Under the pieces are notes generated by a model, which was given only the letters and a program-made list of their open reading frames with translations, was not told where the DNA came from and did not search any database. Shown here one piece after another: positions 35,117 through 42,926 of a stretch of DNA of 64,000 nt (the stretch's first letter is position 1; every line of letters starts with the position of its first letter). This DNA is from Balneola sp. Its GTDB lineage: Bacteria > Bacteroidota > Rhodothermia > Balneolales > Balneolaceae. Location: positions 182,345-246,344 of the forward strand of contig NZMW01000017.1 in assembly GCA_002694685.1 (NCBI GenBank). Direction: 5' to 3'. A program made the translations under genes and the position numbers.

Positions 35117-36130
35117 CTATTTATTTAGAAGCATATACCCGCCACCAATCAGAACCAGGGTTCCAATGGCAAGACCGGCATACAGCCCCATTTTTTTGGT
35201 TTTATTTGCTGCTTGTTGTTGAGTAACCCAAACCGGGGAAAGTTGCCCGTAGCGATTCAGTTGCTGAACCGCCGGGGCACCAAGTTCATCTATAATCTGT
35301 GCGTAGCGCTGAAGGGAGGCATTGTCTTTTTGGGAAAGACTGATCACCTCGGATTGCACGCCCCGCTGCATGAGGTAGTCTCGCAGGGCACCGCGCAATT
35401 GACGTTCATCTTTATCTTTGGCTCCAAATATGCTGGACAAGGTATTTTTAAGCGTCATCCCTGTACTGGCCATTGTGGTAGCCGTGGTGAGTAGCGTAAT
35501 GGGATCAAGCCCCAATCCTTCCGGCATCTGGTTGGTGACGTGCCTGGATTTTTTAATGAGCCGCTCATCAAATACATAGCCGGGATATTTCAGTACGGTG
35601 GTATCGAATGATTTCCACCCCGCAGGTGATTGGTACACCGCGTAAATATGGTCAAAGTGGCGTCCGGTTCGTGAGACAATACGAAAACCCGTTTGAATAC
35701 CTAAGCTTTGCAGTAAGGCGGCTCCTAAAATGGCATGATCGTCGCAGTCACCTGCCCGTTGGGTTATGGTGACAAAGGGCGACTGAATACGCTCGACATC
35801 CCACGGATCGCGCACATAATTCACGTTGCGCACCATCCATTTGTATATGGCGGAGGCAATGGCGTCAATGTTTCGCAGGTCGGGTTGTCCGGTAAGCCGG
35901 TGCCGTCGGATCGTACTTGTAATTTTGAGGGCGAGTGAACGAATACGCTCGTCGCCGGTATATTTGGTAACCAGCCTGCTGGCCGCCGATAGCACGCTTT
36001 CTACACCGGGGTACGCCTGGCGTCGAGTAGAAAGAGGTACTGTGGATGCTCCCAAAGAAGCATCCACAGCCCGTGCTCTGGTGTATTGCTGCTGGGTATC
36101 TGGTAATATCTGTACATAGCCACTTTGCAT
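35117..36130 (-). CDS. Membrane-anchored transglutaminase-like cysteine protease/peptidase
   Basis: 337 residues from the ATG at 36130 (MQSGYVQILPD), sharing TGATG with the stop of the upstream gene. A transglutaminase-like domain (about 55-200) shows the full triad: Cys129 in RAGDCDDHA, His161 in HIYAVY, Asp176 in SFDTTVL. C-terminal helix LAIGTLVLIGGGYMLL ending NK. Related microbial domains act as proteases or peptidoglycan amidases. On a virion membrane it could process capsid proteins or help entry. It carries the SGY motif, linking an enzyme to the same sorting architecture. Confidence 0.72.
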   Translation of the reverse strand: MQSGYVQILPDTQQQYTRARAVDASLGASTVPLSTRRQAYPGVESVLSAASRLVTKYTGDERIRSLALKITSTIRRHRLTGQPDLRNIDAIASAIYKWMVRNVNYVRDPWDVERIQSPFVTITQRAGDCDDHAILGAALLQSLGIQTGFRIVSRTGRHFDHIYAVYQSPAGWKSFDTTVLKYPGYVFDERLIKKSRHVTNQMPEGLGLDPITLLTTATTMASTGMTLKNTLSSIFGAKDKDERQLRGALRDYLMQRGVQSEVISLSQKDNASLQRYAQIIDELGAPAVQQLNRYGQLSPVWVTQQQAANKTKKMGLYAGLAIGTLVLIGGGYMLLNK

Positions 36131-36351
36131 CAAGGCATCAACTCCTTAGTAAGCTGGGTAATCGAGTAGACGGGATTTTCCTTGATTCTTTTATGAGTTA
36201 AGGATGCCAACCCATCTGTGGGGAAATTTTCGGTAATTAGGACTCCAATAAATTGTCCATTTCGGGTCACGGTGGTAATCCTTGCTTCCTCGGCTATGGA
36301 GAACAGCTGATTTCGCAGTTGGGAGATCGTTTTCGTTTGTACTGTGCTCAT
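36130..36351 (-). CDS. Phd/YefM-like antitoxin-fold protein
   Basis: 73 residues. The N-terminal pattern ISQLRNQLFSIAEEA then TVTRNGQFIGVLIT matches the Phd/YefM DNA-binding antitoxin layout (xxLRxxLxxxxxxx, then VITRNGxPxAVLV). The TGATG overlap with the transglutaminase-like gene and the four-base overlap with the next gene place it inside the operon. No toxin of the Doc/YoeB type is recognised beside it, so it may be an orphan regulator. Confidence 0.5.
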   Translation of the reverse strand: MSTVQTKTISQLRNQLFSIAEEARITTVTRNGQFIGVLITENFPTDGLASLTHKRIKENPVYSITQLTKELMP

Positions 36352-36779
36352 GAGTGGGCAATTGGATTAGTTCGTGTTATGTATAGCTTCTGCAGTTCTG
36401 CAATTACATCAACCAATAGCGCTTTTTCTTCTGGTCGGAGTGAAAAAGTACCCGACCAAATGAGTAATAGGTTGGTGGCAGCACTGGCAGAGATACCGGC
36501 ATAGGTCGAAAATTGCCCTGATCCATCCACTAAGGGATATATACTTTCTGCAATTCGTTTCGCGCCGATATCTCTTTCCAATGCCCTTCTGCCCAATTCA
36601 ATAGCGATACTGATCCAGTCCTTGGCCGTCAAAGGTCTGTTTTCAATGCCCTGAATGATTCCAATTTGTGATTGTATGGCCCGTACATAGGTTATATAGC
36701 GAGCCGCAGAGGGGGAATCGATAGCCATAAAATCCAAGGCAGCCTGTATTAATTTTTGATAAGGGAAGTGCATGCTCAT
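36348..36779 (-). CDS. Phage protein of unknown function
   Basis: 143 residues, predicted helical and soluble (IQAALDFMAIDS, AIELGRRALERD). No motif recognised. It overlaps both neighbours by four bases, so it belongs to the same transcript as the Phd-like and coiled-coil genes. Whether it works with the Phd-like protein cannot be told. Confidence 0.5.
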   Translation of the reverse strand: MSMHFPYQKLIQAALDFMAIDSPSAARYITYVRAIQSQIGIIQGIENRPLTAKDWISIAIELGRRALERDIGAKRIAESIYPLVDGSGQFSTYAGISASAATNLLLIWSGTFSLRPEEKALLVDVIAELQKLYITRTNPIAHS

Positions 36780-37504
36780 TGATTGGGGGTAGTTGGGTTA
36801 TTTGCCTGAGTTTGCTCTTCCGGCTGAGCTTCCTCTTGAAGGGGCTCTGGTTGTGATGGCCTGGAAGTTTCAGGAAAATGCTCTATAGGTTCACCAGATG
36901 AGGGTGCTTCGTTTTCAGGTGCAGTGTTAATGGTCTCCGAAGGAGGTGTATAGGTTGCTATAGGACCTAATCCATGCCGCTGCCCAACGATGATGCTTAT
37001 TAATCCGCCAAGGGTATCAATTACCTCCGGGGTTTTTTTGACGAACTGTTCTACAAATTGATTTCCTGGAGACTGCTGAGCATTTTGATATTCCAGGTCT
37101 TTTTTGAACTGTTCACGGTCCAGTTTTTCAATTTCTTTTTCCAATTCATGGACCTTTGACGTGTTAGCTTCTTTATGCCCATCGAGTTTATCTCTGAATT
37201 CCTCCTTCAGCCTGGCGATCTCATTCTGGTGGGCTAACAGTAATTCGGTTTTATCTTGGGAAAGGTCTTTTCTGGCTTGAAAAAGCTCGTCGGTAATCTG
37301 TTGGATTTTGCGATTCGCATCCGTTAGTTGTCCTTCGAGCTGGAGGCAGCGCTCGTGGTAATAATTTCCAGCCATAGAAAACTTAGCCGGAATATTCATA
37401 CTCGAATAAAACTCAGCCGGCGGCCGGCCGGGAGAAGCTTTTATAGCTCCGCCTATTTTATCATCAGCAAGCGTGTCGTGTATATGTTCTGAATGATCTG
37501 CCAT
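36776..37504 (-). CDS. Coiled-coil phage protein with Pro/Glu-rich tail
   Basis: 242 residues from the ATG at 37504 (MADHSEH); an in-frame start at 37528 is an alternative. A long coiled coil (about 45-135), a hydrophobic segment (TLGGLISIIVGQ, about 160-172), then a disordered tail rich in Pro, Glu, Thr and Gln. Possible scaffold or assembly protein since it opens the morphogenesis half of the transcript. No family recognised. Confidence 0.5.
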   Translation of the reverse strand: MADHSEHIHDTLADDKIGGAIKASPGRPPAEFYSSMNIPAKFSMAGNYYHERCLQLEGQLTDANRKIQQITDELFQARKDLSQDKTELLLAHQNEIARLKEEFRDKLDGHKEANTSKVHELEKEIEKLDREQFKKDLEYQNAQQSPGNQFVEQFVKKTPEVIDTLGGLISIIVGQRHGLGPIATYTPPSETINTAPENEAPSSGEPIEHFPETSRPSQPEPLQEEAQPEEQTQANNPTTPNQ

Positions 37505-37657
37505 CTGTGTTCTGTTTGGTTCGAACACAGAATAGGCAGGATATAAATGGAGTTAAATGGCCCTTGGAGCAATAGCTGGGGATGTGAGCAAGTAAAAATT
37601 TTCTGTAAGCACAAAAAATTGGAAAAAATTTATTGAGTGAATTGGAATTATTCTTTT

Positions 37658-37900
37658 TTACTCAATTTGTTTTTTCATGCTGAAAATGACCTGCTCAACT
37701 TGTTCTTTAGCAACTACAAAATGAGCGGGTTTTCGGGTGCGTTGATTGATAGCCATGGGACGGGGAGAAAGAAGAGGACGCACGCAATCATAAAAAAGGC
37801 TGCTTTTCATCCCCGTTTTTTGCTCTACATATACCTGGGCTTCTTTGATGGTCATAACTTCGCGGTCAATTATTTCTTGCATGGATTTTTCAGTCTGCAT
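37658..37900 (-). CDS. Small helix-turn-helix protein (excisionase/MerR-like)
   Basis: 80 residues. A winged-helix-type pattern begins with VMTIKEAQVYVEQKTG, the usual entry of HTH_17/excisionase-like domains, followed by a basic region (SPRPMAINQRTRK). It lies immediately downstream of the iteron array, between the replication and morphogenesis halves, so a role in replication control or late-gene switching is possible. Confidence 0.5.
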   Translation of the reverse strand: MQTEKSMQEIIDREVMTIKEAQVYVEQKTGMKSSLFYDCVRPLLSPRPMAINQRTRKPAHFVVAKEQVEQVIFSMKKQIE

Positions 37901-37964
37901 GGAGTTTCTAATTAGTGATGGTTATGTATTGATTTTCCGGTAAAACTCATTTTATTCCAAAAAA

Positions 37965-38249
37965 ATGTTTCAAATACCTAAAAATTACACTAAGGCATAT
38001 TTAAAGGCTGATTTCTATGAAACATTTCCTGAAACATGCCTGTTTCACGATGGATTGCGTTTATTTTTGGAGTAAATAATTTCAATGATTTAGAAGAAAT
38101 ACCCGTGAAACACAGATGAAACATTCCTGTTTCAGTAAAAAGGGTGAATGTTTCATGGTGTTTCATAAATGTTTCAGCAAAAGTTTCATAAAAAAGTGTA
38201 TTAAAAGTATCATAAAGTATGTTTTTAGTATTTTGAAACATTGAAACAT
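37965..38249. repeat. Iteron array ATGTTTCA/TGAAACAT, probable phage replication origin
   Basis: The 7-8-bp motif TGAAACAT or its complement occurs about eleven times in 285 bp: 37965, 38018, 38030, 38041, 38106, 38117, 38128, 38148, 38159, 38169, 38234 and 38242 (a few lack one end base). The last two are head-to-tail without spacer. Both orientations occur. The surrounding DNA is very AT-rich. It lies directly 3' of the primase-helicase gene, as expected for an initiator-bound origin. Confidence 0.7.
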
Positions 38250-38298
38250 AGATTTTCTTCTTTTTCGGTCTTTTCTATTCTATAGCTAAAAAAATAGC

Positions 38299-40614
38299 TC
38301 ACGCCGAAGCTATTTCTTCTTTAAACAGTTCGGTGTTTTCCGTCCAGGGCTGGCTTCCAGCAGGCTTAAATTTGTCCCAGTTAAAGGCGTTGCGAAACAG
38401 CTCGTTTTCTACCGCATTCGGGAGGTAATAGCCCCGCTGACGAATGGTATCGGTCTTTAGGTTGCTGTAACTGTCAACAATGGTCCAGTTCACCACCTTA
38501 AGTTCGCCTTCCGGAGTCAAATCGCTTAAATCCCGAAGCTTCTCATCCACGATATCACGGCGAACCATGCCATCGGTGCCTCTTTTTTCGTATTCGTAGA
38601 TGTCCCAGATCGCCTTGGCCCAAATTTTGAGCGTGCCGTCCTTGGTCCAATTGAAATGATGTACGGTAACCTTCAAAGATTGGATAAGTGTACCGATGGT
38701 TTCAATAAATTCGGTAAGTGGATCTTGGGAAGAGTACCGGATGGCTGTCTTAACCACTTCATCCCGAGCAAAAAGGAAAAGATCTTCCCCGGTAACCGAG
38801 AGAAGCCGTTCCTCATTACGTTCCTTGGTGAAATTGCGGTAATAATCATCGTACATGGCTTTGTCTTTGATCTCTTCCAGCTCGTCCAGCGAACCCGATA
38901 TCAGGTTCCGGTAGTTAGGATTTAGCCAGTAGGAAACCGTAACCAACGAGGCAAACTGATTTATTTGCCGATCTTGGAGTACCACATCTTTCATTTTATC
39001 ACCCAGCTCGGTTTTAACGGCATCTTTGAGCTTGAGCCGGATACGTTCCATATCCCGAATGAAGTCTTTTCGGTTGAGAAGATGGTAGTTTTTTAGAAAA
39101 GAAAGCATAAGACGCTGAAGGGTTACCCGATCATTGAGCAGCTCTTTTACATGATCTTCAGGCCCTCGCGTCTTTTTGCTGTAATGAATGATCAGCGATC
39201 GGCTAAGCAGGTGATCGGTGGCGGGCAAAAAGTTGCTGCAAAAAAGTGGCATGGTACGCACGACTTTATGTTCCTTTCCCCATTTGTTGCCCTTTTTGAT
39301 GTTAGTAGGTCGTGGCTTGAGTTCAAACCAGGAGTTCCAGATTTGGTCTTCAATCTTGGCTTTTTTGCCAGGGACTTGGGGAACGTGCTCATCAATCCAC
39401 TGGGGGATGTGGGATTTTTGCTCCAGCGCCTCATCCACCGACCGAGCCGGTGGTGTATTCAAACTATCGAGGTGATTTATTCCAAAAAAATCCTGAATAA
39501 GTTTGGCCATTTCTCCTTTACCCACGTTACCCTCCCCATAGAGGTAAAGGAAGATGACATGCTTATGAAGCGTATATATCTCGTCAAAAAACACAAACGC
39601 AAACACGTAAGCGATGATAAATTTCCCCCAAAGCCTAAATTCCGTAATGCCTCCAATCATGCCACAAAAGTGATGCTCGACTTCCACCAATTTTTTATAA
39701 AATTCCTGGTCATTGTACAGGCTTTCCTGAGCATTTTGGAAATAACCATCAGTATTGGCTATTCCTAAATCGTAATGCGGTAAGTGAATAGCATCTTCCG
39801 GGGGCTTTAAAAACTTGTTATCGCCAATAGGAAAAGCACCGTCACGTTGGGCAATGAGTTTAATGTGATCAGATGGTTTCTTTGGAAAGCTTACCAGCAC
39901 ATTACCGGCAAGTAAATACCGGGTTTTTTCAAAAGAAATGATCCCAAAGTGATCAAACTCACGGACTATGCGGGGTTTAAACTCGATGTTTACATGCAGC
40001 CAGAAGCTGCGCATGTCCTCGTTTTTCATGTTTTTTACCTGGAGCACGTCTTTATTCCATACGCTTTTGGAAAATTCCTCCACGCTGTGGGTTTGTCCAG
40101 GTTCAAAATTGAAGGGTTTGTACATCGGAATGCCTCCCCGAAGGTAGCGGAGCTGGCCAACATAGGTGCGTTCCCATTCTTTCTTTTCCGGATTCCATTT
40201 TTCGATTATGGACTCCAGAATAAGATCAAAATCGGTTACAGGCACCTTTTCGCCGCCCCGCTTGCGTACCCATTGGTAGTTATCGAAGTCACGTTCGTAT
40301 TCTTTGGCCGCGTTTTCTTGAAATTTTTGGGCCAACCAGCGCTCATAGTCAACGGCCAGGTTCATTTCCGCATACTGCCGTTCGGAGTCCTCTTTTATGG
40401 CAATAAATTCAATCATATTGAATTCATTGCCCTCGGAATCAGTACAAATTTCCGTGTCGAGGTTTAAGGTGAGAAACGAATCGGGATTGTTTTCAGAAAA
40501 TACATTCGGAATTCGTTCAATAAGGATGGTTGTATCTGCTAAATGGGTAAATTCTTTAAACTCTTTACGCAGATACCAACGCCAAAAATCGGCGTTAAAC
40601 ATTGGGTTTGTCAT
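38299..40614 (-). CDS. Phage/plasmid primase-helicase (SF3/D5-like)
   Basis: 771 residues. The C-terminal half holds an SF3/AAA-type ATPase: Walker A GEGNVGKG at about 360, followed by WIDEHVP (Walker B region) and a CSN-type sensor (MPLFCSNFLPA). The N-terminal ~300 residues match no domain I can name. Such proteins unwind DNA at origins of phages and plasmids and often pair with a separate primase. The neighbouring gene supplies a CHC2 zinc finger and overlaps it by four bases. Confidence 0.75.
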   Translation of the reverse strand: MTNPMFNADFWRWYLRKEFKEFTHLADTTILIERIPNVFSENNPDSFLTLNLDTEICTDSEGNEFNMIEFIAIKEDSERQYAEMNLAVDYERWLAQKFQENAAKEYERDFDNYQWVRKRGGEKVPVTDFDLILESIIEKWNPEKKEWERTYVGQLRYLRGGIPMYKPFNFEPGQTHSVEEFSKSVWNKDVLQVKNMKNEDMRSFWLHVNIEFKPRIVREFDHFGIISFEKTRYLLAGNVLVSFPKKPSDHIKLIAQRDGAFPIGDNKFLKPPEDAIHLPHYDLGIANTDGYFQNAQESLYNDQEFYKKLVEVEHHFCGMIGGITEFRLWGKFIIAYVFAFVFFDEIYTLHKHVIFLYLYGEGNVGKGEMAKLIQDFFGINHLDSLNTPPARSVDEALEQKSHIPQWIDEHVPQVPGKKAKIEDQIWNSWFELKPRPTNIKKGNKWGKEHKVVRTMPLFCSNFLPATDHLLSRSLIIHYSKKTRGPEDHVKELLNDRVTLQRLMLSFLKNYHLLNRKDFIRDMERIRLKLKDAVKTELGDKMKDVVLQDRQINQFASLVTVSYWLNPNYRNLISGSLDELEEIKDKAMYDDYYRNFTKERNEERLLSVTGEDLFLFARDEVVKTAIRYSSQDPLTEFIETIGTLIQSLKVTVHHFNWTKDGTLKIWAKAIWDIYEYEKRGTDGMVRRDIVDEKLRDLSDLTPEGELKVVNWTIVDSYSNLKTDTIRQRGYYLPNAVENELFRNAFNWDKFKPAGSQPWTENTELFKEEIASA

Positions 40615-41378
40615 TGTGTAGTCAATTCTTTGAAATTATCTGTTGCATAAGTGATGTACACAGATCGGGTGATGTTGTCAGGTATTCCTGCAATAAGCTG
40701 TATCACATCTTTAGTTGTAATTTTTTGGGTAGTCTGAGCAGAGCAATAGTCCACCCAGTCCATTTCCTGGAATTCGTTGGAATAATCTGGAATAGCGAAT
40801 ACTTCCAGTTCTGCTTTTAAAGCCGCTTCAAAGGAGGGCTTAAGTATTTTCCACGTAGTATCCTGAGCAACGAATATGATTTTCTGAGCTCGTTTTTTTA
40901 AAAGTTTAGCAGCATCAAGGCTTAGCTGGCCATCTATGAAAAGAATAGGCGTGAATGGCGCGTCGCCTTGTTTAAATGCTACGTAAACTATCTTCGTCTT
41001 CAGGATTTCAGACTTTACCGAGGAGTAACCCGGAAGTATATCATCTTCTTTTTTTATTGCCTGCTGGGATTTCTTCCTACTTTTATTTGAAATGGTTAGG
41101 TGATACCGGTCGGCTAATAAATAAATGACTTCATTAAAGGTCAGTCCATCATAAAACTCAACAAAACTAATCGCATCACCCCATGCCTGACAGCCATAGC
41201 ATTTATAGGTTCCTTTTATTTCATGAACATAAAAAGAGGCTGTCTTTTCTGTGTGAAATGGACAACATGCTTTATAGTAACTGCCAGATTTTTTTAAAGG
41301 AATGCGTTCAGAAATGATTTCGATAATATCATTTCTGGATGCTTCTCTCACATGAGGTATCGCTTCGTAGAATGTCAA
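40611..41378 (-). CDS. CHC2 zinc-finger primase subunit
   Basis: 255 residues. The N-terminal DnaG-type CHC2 zinc ribbon is clear: CCPFHTEKTASF then YKCYGCQAWGDAISF (about 38-75). The remainder has a Toprim-like strand pattern (IIFVAQDTTWKI, LEVFAIPDY) but no convincing catalytic ExD set, so it may rely on the partner helicase protein. It heads the replication pair, with a four-base overlap. Confidence 0.75.
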   Translation of the reverse strand: MTFYEAIPHVREASRNDIIEIISERIPLKKSGSYYKACCPFHTEKTASFYVHEIKGTYKCYGCQAWGDAISFVEFYDGLTFNEVIYLLADRYHLTISNKSRKKSQQAIKKEDDILPGYSSVKSEILKTKIVYVAFKQGDAPFTPILFIDGQLSLDAAKLLKKRAQKIIFVAQDTTWKILKPSFEAALKAELEVFAIPDYSNEFQEMDWVDYCSAQTTQKITTKDVIQLIAGIPDNITRSVYITYATDNFKELTTQ

Positions 41379-41389
41379 TCAGGTTTGAC

Positions 41390-41599
41390 CTATTGCAAGA
41401 TCACTCGGTTAAGTTTTTGTTGAGCATCCGAAAGTATTTTTATGACCTGTCTTAGGTCGCTATTTTCTTCCCGTAGGTAGATTTCCGAAAAACTTTTTAA
41501 TTCTTGACTGGAAACAATCAAAGCAGCAAGGCCTAAGATGTTCAGTCTATTAATGGAATTTGAATTTGTGGGTACTAACAGTCGTTTTACTTGCTCCAA
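41390..41599 (-). CDS. Small phage protein, unknown
   Basis: 69 residues, helical, with a conserved-looking LNILGLAALIVSSQEL stretch. It overlaps the upstream HTH gene by 13 bases and is separated from the primase gene by 11 bp. No family recognised; early-operon position only. Confidence 0.45.
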   Translation of the reverse strand: MEQVKRLLVPTNSNSINRLNILGLAALIVSSQELKSFSEIYLREENSDLRQVIKILSDAQQKLNRVILQ

Positions 41600-41841
41600 T
41601 TTTCCAACTCCGAAATATGAATAAGATGTCTTCCCCTAATTTTTTTAGTCATTTTGATTGTACCCTTACCCACATAATTGCATACTGTTTTATGATTTAG
41701 AGTTGATCTATTTGAAAACTCTTTGGTGTCAATCCAATCACCAGACGGGACTGATTCATTTATTAAAAATCTTACATGTTCGAGTTGGCTTTCAATGCCA
41801 CTTAATACTTTAAATAATTGCTGTTGTTTAGTTTGCGTCAT
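41587..41841 (-). CDS. HTH protein, excisionase-like
   Basis: 84 residues. A short coiled N-terminus, then DWIDTKEFSNRSTLNHKTVCNYVGKG, a typical winged-helix/excisionase entry, and a basic C-terminus. The 89-residue protein at 45158 in the neighbouring element has the same layout (EKKLDLL, then TAREVEDLTGLNHRTI), suggesting related regulators. It overlaps the next upstream gene by 14 bases. Confidence 0.5.
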   Translation of the reverse strand: MTQTKQQQLFKVLSGIESQLEHVRFLINESVPSGDWIDTKEFSNRSTLNHKTVCNYVGKGTIKMTKKIRGRHLIHISELENWSK

Positions 41842-42088
41842 TCCTTTTGAATAATTCCTCCCAAATGTTTGGGTAATCTTTACTGGTTTCTTTGATTGTT
41901 TTATGGATCACATTTTTGATCCAGGGAGTTTTTTCTTTGTCTTGTGCTACTCTTATAAGTGCTTGGTGTGAGATCCCGATCGTACCATCCGGTTTCCTTA
42001 AATTATTGGCGAATTCTTTGATGCCAATTCTTCTAACCAACAGCGCTATCTTCAATTTATAATGAGTTTCTGTTATTTGATTAGACAT
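41828..42088 (-). CDS. Cro-like phage regulator
   Basis: 86 residues with a helix-turn-helix-like region (KEFANNLRKPDG ... ISHQALIRVAQ). First gene of the leftward early operon, divergent from the CI-like repressor gene at 42184 across a 95-bp control region with a palindrome. The arrangement is the usual lysogeny switch. Confidence 0.5.
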   Translation of the reverse strand: MSNQITETHYKLKIALLVRRIGIKEFANNLRKPDGTIGISHQALIRVAQDKEKTPWIKNVIHKTIKETSKDYPNIWEELFKRNDAN

Positions 42089-42107
42089 GGGGTATATTAT
42101 TTTATCT

Positions 42108-42123
42108 ACTTACTTTTGTAAGT
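42108..42123. promoter_or_regulatory. Candidate operator of the lysogeny switch
   Basis: Perfect palindrome ACTTAC-TTTT-GTAAGT in the 95-bp gap between divergent regulators. A second 16-bp palindrome of similar half-sites, TTACTT-CCCT-AAGTAA, lies beyond the repressor gene at 42602-42617. Both fit binding by a dimeric repressor. Confidence 0.5.
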
Positions 42124-42183
42124 AAATGAATTTTAGTTAATTAACGATAAGTTACGCCCCGATATTAATACAAGTCAAGCAAA

Positions 42184-42570
42184 ATGAGTAAAAACCCGAT
42201 CGCTGAAAGAATTATTTTAATTAGCAATAGATATAATTCTGCAAAAGAATTTTTAGACAAATGTGGTATTTCCAACTATTCGTTAATTACTGATTTGAAG
42301 AGTGGGAGGATAAAAAAACCTGGTTCCGAAGTGCTTGCCCGAATCGTTATTGGTTCCGGTTGTAATGGAACTTGGCTGCTTACAGGTGAGGGGAAACCTT
42401 TTGAAGAGGGTGTCAAGAATTTGTCGAAAAAAGAACGAGCTGAATTAGCACTTAAAGAAATTTTAGAATATCAATTCGATGAATCTGAAGAAGGCAAAAA
42501 GGAAGCTTCTGATATTCAAATAAAGTTAGCTGAGACGCTTACTGATTTTCTTAAAAATAGAGGGAATTAA
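42184..42570 (+). CDS. CI-like phage repressor (N-terminal HTH type)
   Basis: 128 residues. The N-terminal helix-turn-helix (about 5-70) ends with GCNGTWLLTGEGKPF, the highly typical NxxWLLTGEG signature of Bac_CI-type repressors. The C-terminal ~50 residues are charged and helical; no S24 autopeptidase domain is present, so induction would not be by RecA-driven self-cleavage. It is divergent from the Cro-like gene and probably maintains lysogeny. Confidence 0.75.
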   Translation: MSKNPIAERIILISNRYNSAKEFLDKCGISNYSLITDLKSGRIKKPGSEVLARIVIGSGCNGTWLLTGEGKPFEEGVKNLSKKERAELALKEILEYQFDESEEGKKEASDIQIKLAETLTDFLKNRGN

Positions 42571-42786
42571 TTTTGAATTGAGCTGAGAATAATCCCTATA
42601 TTTACTTCCCTAAGTAAGCGACTTTCGAGGAATGCCTAACATCATCTACACATTTGAAAATAATAACGCCAGCCGCCAAAAACTGGGTAGCAATGGTGTA
42701 CAAAATTTCTTTGGTGTACGTATTGGTGTACATGAGCTTTCAAGTTCAAGGTATTTTTTGGGTAAATCGTCGTTTAATTAACAAAA
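42571..42786. other. Spacer between prophage repressor and tRNA, with GGTGTAC repeats
   Basis: Contains the palindrome at 42602-42617 and three direct copies of TGGTGTAC (42694-42701, 42712-42719, 42724-42731). The first copy continues as GTACAAAATTTC, which recurs at 43015-43026 on the other side of the tRNA. A 49-codon frame from 42633 is readable but looks non-coding. Candidate integrase arm-type sites. Confidence 0.4.
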
Positions 42787-42860
42787 GGGCCCGTAGCTCA
42801 GTTGGTTAGAGCAGTCGACTCATAATCGATTGGTCGCAGGTTCAAGTCCTGCCGGGCCCA
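42787..42860 (+). tRNA. tRNA-Ile2 (CAT anticodon)
   Basis: Complete cloverleaf of 74 nt. Acceptor stem GGGCCCG/CGGGCCC, discriminator A at 42860, anticodon CAT at 42821-42823, T-arm GCAGG-TTCAAGT-CCTGC. The anticodon arm and variable region (GACTCATAATCGATTGGTCGC) resemble E. coli ileX/ileY rather than elongator tRNA-Met, so C34 is presumably modified to lysidine by TilS to read AUA. No encoded CCA. It is followed by a terminator and a tyrosine recombinase gene, the usual sign of a tRNA used as integration target. Confidence 0.92.
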
Positions 42861-42888
42861 CTTTTATTTTTACTACACATATTAGCCA

Positions 42889-42926
42889 AAAAAGCCCCTT
42901 AAATAACGTTTAAGGGGCTTTTTTTA
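42889..42926 (+). terminator. Rho-independent terminator after the tRNA
   Basis: AGCCCCTTAAA (42893-42903), loop TAACG, TTTAAGGGGCT (42909-42919), then a run of seven or more T. An A-run precedes the stem, so it may work in both directions. Confidence 0.85.

Noticed and set aside
37990..38241. 83-codon minus-strand frame over the iteron array
   Set aside because: Its residues (repeated ETF, MFH, TGMF) merely translate the TGAAACAT repeats. It has no start context or family.
42633..42780. 49-codon frame before the tRNA starting MPNIIYTF
   Set aside because: It covers the GGTGTAC repeats and reads as low-information sequence. A recombinase site region explains it better.
17034..42798. 9-bp direct repeat CCCGTAGCT at 17034-17042 and inside the tRNA (42790-42798) as prophage attachment sites
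   Set aside because: The match is only 9 bp, the preceding bases differ (GC versus GG), and it lies in the 5' part of the tRNA, which is an unusual target. A chance match is plausible.
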